NCBI GenBank assembly: GCA_003427395.1
Contig: BFEA01000599.1
Location: 453,979 to 474,025, forward strand
Direction of reading: 5' to 3'
Length of the DNA stretch: 20,047 nucleotides
DNA from: Chara braunii
Taxonomy: Eukaryota; Streptophyta; Charophyceae; Charales; Characeae
Position 1 is the first letter of the stretch. The number at the start of each line of letters is the position of its first letter. A program made the position numbers and the translations under genes. Shown piece after piece: positions 17,000 through 20,047 of this stretch. The notes under the pieces are model-generated. The model saw only the letters and a list, made by a program, of their open reading frames with translations. It had not been told where the DNA came from and made no database searches.

Positions 17000-17630
17000 T
17001 ACGTAAAAATAAAAAAAAACCTACCTACTAAAACAACTCTACATGCAGAATTAAAAAAAAGAACACACGCTACCATACCAATTACCATAATGAATGCATC
17101 CCCCTCCACCCATATCTACCCTACGCAAACCCCACCTGTCTTACGAAATACACAAACCACCCTTCTACATAATTATCGTAAGGCGACCCCTAATCTCCTA
17201 TATGCATCTTCGTCGCCTGAGACTCATCCGTATATAACCACTTCCACTTACTGTGCTACAAGCGCTCTCTGCTGTTCATGCTCATGCTCCGGGTTGCACT
17301 GATATGCTATGCTCTACGTAAAAATAAAAAAAAAACCTACCTACTAAAACAACTCTACATGCAGAATTAAAAAAAAAAACACACGCTACCATACCAATTA
17401 CCATAATGAATGCATCCCCCTCCACCCATATCTACCCTACGCAAACCCCTCCTGTCTTACGAAATACACAAACCACCCTTCTACATAATTATCGTAAGGC
17501 GACCCCTAATCTCCTATATGCATCTTCGTCGCCTGAGACTCATCTGTATATAACCACTTCCACTTACTGTGCTACAAGCGCTCTCTGCTGTTCATGCTCA
17601 TGCTCCGGGTTGCACTGATATGCTATGCTC
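17000..17630. repeat. 316-bp tandem duplication, ~99% identical
   Basis: 17000-17314 and 17315-17630 align end to end. Only three substitutions (17061 G/A, 17134 A/T, 17229 C/T) and one extra A in an A-run separate them. Each copy holds a 70-codon frame starting at the second ATG word, but the differences do not show coding constraint and no domain is recognised. Unlike the duplication at 16236 there is no adapter, and the differences argue for a real, recent tandem duplication or two merged haplotypes. Confidence 0.9.
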
Positions 17631-18650
17631 TCGCTGAATCCCAGCTCGCATGCTATTAAGCACGTAACGTCTTCTCAGCAACGAGATCTCACGCAACTGT
17701 TGTACCAAACACACTCCTGACTAGACAGTGCGATCCTAACTGCGCAATTGAAGACACGTCCTCGGTGCTACATACGGTGACACGTGGCAGCTGATCTCTA
17801 GAGGACCCGATGACTACCATCCAAGATACGTCGTCCTCTGCACAAGCACTACGCACTCAGGTATGGTTCTACATGCTCTTACCACATTGTGTCTGCCTAA
17901 CAAACAAAATACCTATTAACTTTCTCCTTCCCCGAACCCTTCCACCACTACTAACACACATACTTAACCCCCTAACGGGAGCCAGAGGTTGCCCATCTGA
18001 TGAGCTACTATGGGTGCTAAGCAGCGAAAAGCGCACTTCAGGGTGTGCACCCACCCTATGGTTGTCTCCGACAACCATCTCTAACATCAGCTTAACATTC
18101 TAATCTGCTCCCCCCTAATTAATCCTCCATCCTCCTATGGAGTTGATAACTATAGAATAACTCTCCCTCTAACCCATCCTATGTTACGCCTGCTGCTAAC
18201 CTGGCGTGATGCTACGTTTGGACTGATGGATGGTCTGGTTCCCCATGTATTATAGGGTTGTTGTGTTCTACAGACCCACTACATACACACCCGGATATGT
18301 TATCCTATTGTTGAGCAGGGGTCGATTCCCCTGCTCACCGACCTGATATCTGATCCTACGTCCTTTCGCGATCCTTACTCATGTGCAGGACAACATACTA
18401 ATTTTTCGCGTCCACACCCGCCCCCTCCCCCTTTCCCCCCACCCCTTCACCCCATTCTTACACGACACAAACAACTATACGCTTATACCTAGATACAAAT
18501 GATTTCATATTACTAGTAAGAATAAGTACATATATATACTTTTTACTCTCGCGCATGCGTTACAATCAATCTGAACTTCCTCATTAAAACGAAACCACTT
18601 GATAACCGTATCTCTTTACAAAACCCACACGCATCTAAGATGTAACCTCT
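17631..18650. other. Non-coding stretch with strong hairpins
   Basis: A 97-codon frame at 17810-18103 has no recognisable domain. A perfect 9-bp hairpin lies at 18058-18078 (ATGGTTGTC, loop TCC, GACAACCAT). A perfect 10-bp hairpin lies at 18312-18337 (TGAGCAGGGG, loop TCGATT, CCCCTGCTCA). C-rich sequence follows at 18410-18450. Confidence 0.45.
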
Positions 18651-19480
18651 TTGATCATAATTACCTTTCCGTTATGTCCGGACGAGGGTCGGTTCCCTAA
18701 TACGTCTCATCTACGACCTATAGAACTGGCGCTTTCACCATACCCTACGATAACTGTTTTCGTAAATTTACTAATGAAAGTTATTCAGCACGTCACTAGT
18801 ACCGTAAATCTGCTGATCGCGAAACCTTCGCATAAATTGTACAATACTGAAATCCTACGAAAGTGATCTTACAGACAAACAAATTGACCTCCTATCTGGT
18901 TGTGTTCCTTCCTGAAAACAACGATGTTATCTTAAACACCAGTTAATGCTTCTCTGAATATTATGCATAGTCTTCTAATCCCTGTGGTGTTTACATGTAG
19001 CTACGAGTATTGGTCCCATTGAAGAAGAAGAAGACGGTCCCTCACACATTCTTGCTACAAACATAGAAGAGGATGTAACGCTCATTCACCCGATATCCTT
19101 CTCACCTGTGTAGACTTAATTATAGTGATACACAAGTGGCATACGATCCTAAACCTTTTTCGTGATTATCATAGCTCCGCACTAGATGAGTTCCTTGCCA
19201 AAAGACGCAAATACCCCAATTTGGACAGACTGCTTAACACAGTCGTATATATGAATTGTCACCTTCGCCTACTTTTCCTCTCTATATCCGATTTTTTTTT
19301 ATCCCCTACCTATCTTGTGCCTTACCCTAGGCATAAAAGTACATGCTATGATCTTTTGATATTGCCTAGTTGTTGGATATATAAGTACTCATAAAAAATG
19401 CAATGTCGTGACACGAATACCCTAAAATTATAACTTCGACACAATCGTATTATATTTATGCATTGATACGTATTAATATA
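18651..19480. other. Non-coding stretch, one hairpin
   Basis: A hairpin at 18681-18706 (GACG-AGGG, loop TCGGTT, CCCT, 4-nt bulge, CGTC) resembles the one at 18312-18337 in its GGG-TCGRTT-CCC core. Short plus-strand frames of 71 and 89 codons have no recognisable features. Nothing else is apparent. Confidence 0.4.
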
Positions 19481-19562
19481 TATATAGAGAGAGAGTTGAC
19501 AGGCCGAACGTACGGAGGCCCCTAAGCTGACCCCCGAACATTCGGGCTTTCGGGTTCCTGTA

Positions 19563-19594
19563 CGGGGCCCGAACTCGAAGGGGTTCGGACCCCG
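19563..19594. repeat. GC-rich hairpin beside A/T-run inverted repeat
   Basis: CGGGG-C-CCGAAC (19563-19574) pairs with GTTCGG-A-CCCCG (19583-19594): 11 pairs and one mismatch, with an 8-nt loop. Just upstream CCCGAACATTCGGG is another inverted repeat. An A15 run (19617-19631) and a T11 run (19638-19648) follow and form their own inverted repeat. This could be the end of a small element, but no boundary is proven. Confidence 0.6.
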
Positions 19595-19660
19595 CAAAAA
19601 CATATTTTGTTACCTCAAAAAAAAAAAAAAATTCTGATTTTTTTTTTTGTGAGTTCTCTG

Positions 19661-19980
19661 TTATGTAAGCTACCTGTCTCCAAATTTTGAAGTCATTCTG
19701 TGGATCCAAACAATAATGAAAAATCGGCAAAGATGGTGGTGTCAAAACATGCTTTCCCACTTACTAATTTGTTTTTTTTCTCTTTTCACTTTTTGTTTTC
19801 CCTTTATTTCGGGGCCTGTATTATGTAAGATACATATGTATAAAATTTCATGGCATTTGATAAATCCAAAAAAAAAAAAAAAAAATCCAAAGATGGCGGT
19901 GTCAAAAACTTGCTCGCACACGCAATAATTTCATTCTCGTTTTATTTTTTCTTATTTTCATTAATATTATTTATTTTTCG
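19661..19980. repeat. 160-bp tandem repeat, two diverged copies
   Basis: TTATGTAAGCTAC at 19661 recurs as TTATGTAAGATAC at 19821, and AGATGGTGGTGTCAAAA at 19731 as AGATGGCGGTGTCAAAA at 19891, both exactly 160 bp apart. In the second copy the segment after ATCCAAA has become an 18-A run (19868-19885). The second copy fades into T-rich DNA towards the window end. Confidence 0.75.
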
Positions 19981-20047
19981 TATTTGATTTTTATTTCAAA
20001 TTTGGTAAGGAATTTGGATGTATTGTTAAGGCAAATGTTGTTTTGTT

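Noticed and set aside
17090-17302. 70-codon frame present in both 316-bp copies
   Set aside because: Its conservation reflects the recent duplication. One of two differences inside it changes the residue, and no domain is seen.
17997-18029. Possible fourth hammerhead: CTGATGA, a stem II of about 6 bp with one mismatch, and GAAA
   Set aside because: No NUH cleavage site with matching stem I and stem III could be placed; the best fit needs C in place of the essential U. Chance is likely.
18312-18337. T-arm-like hairpin as part of a tRNA gene
   Set aside because: The loop has 6 nt, not 7, and no anticodon or acceptor arm can be placed upstream.

Overview
The window is eukaryotic nuclear DNA made almost wholly of repeats and mobile elements. 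No intact host protein gene is visible: no convincing spliced gene and no long ORF outside retroelements. Three things hint at a streptophyte (plant or charophyte-alga) genome: a non-LTR retrotransposon of plant-L1-like layout, a partial tRNA-Pro(UGG) of plant-mitochondrial type, and long AC/CT microsatellites. A Characeae alga such as Chara is my best guess, but this is inference. Five N bases and a Nextera mate-pair junction adapter mark this as an Illumina draft assembly.

Layout, left to right. 1-1160: tandem 94-bp repeat, T-rich block, a strong G-quadruplex motif on the minus strand, and an A-rich tract. 1205-1268: broken tRNA-Pro. 1268-1892: a possible small element bounded by 30-bp imperfect inverted repeats. 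2944-4190: diverged copies of a repeat containing a type III hammerhead ribozyme, intermixed with long CT and AC microsatellites; the copy at 4131-4187 has an intact core. 4200-5000: low-complexity and microsatellite DNA. 5530-5760: a 34-bp minisatellite. 6113-7905: a minus-strand retroposon with poly-A tail and a perfect 16-bp target-site duplication. It carries one unrecognised ORF and three copies of a structured ~71-nt repeat with compensatory base changes. 8204 to about 9200 or beyond: a second minus-strand retroposon whose tail resembles the first. 10283-16375: a full-length but decayed plus-strand LINE, with ORF1 (zinc-knuckle-like) and ORF2 (AP endonuclease, reverse transcriptase, C-terminal zinc finger) broken by many frameshifts and stops. 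16236-16681: an exact 204-bp duplication around a mate-pair adapter, almost certainly an assembly artefact. 17000-17630: a ~99% identical 316-bp tandem duplication. 17640-20047: non-coding DNA with strong hairpins and a 160-bp tandem repeat.

How the parts relate: the two minus-strand retroposons and the LINE share a motif next to their A-rich 3' ends (GCCCGTTTCC, then C/T and G). This suggests that one reverse-transcription machinery, or one LINE family, mobilised all three. In the two retroposons the motif lies in a 6-bp hairpin whose stem changes by compensatory substitutions. The hammerhead repeat, the covarying tandem structure and this shared tail are the three observations most worth following up.
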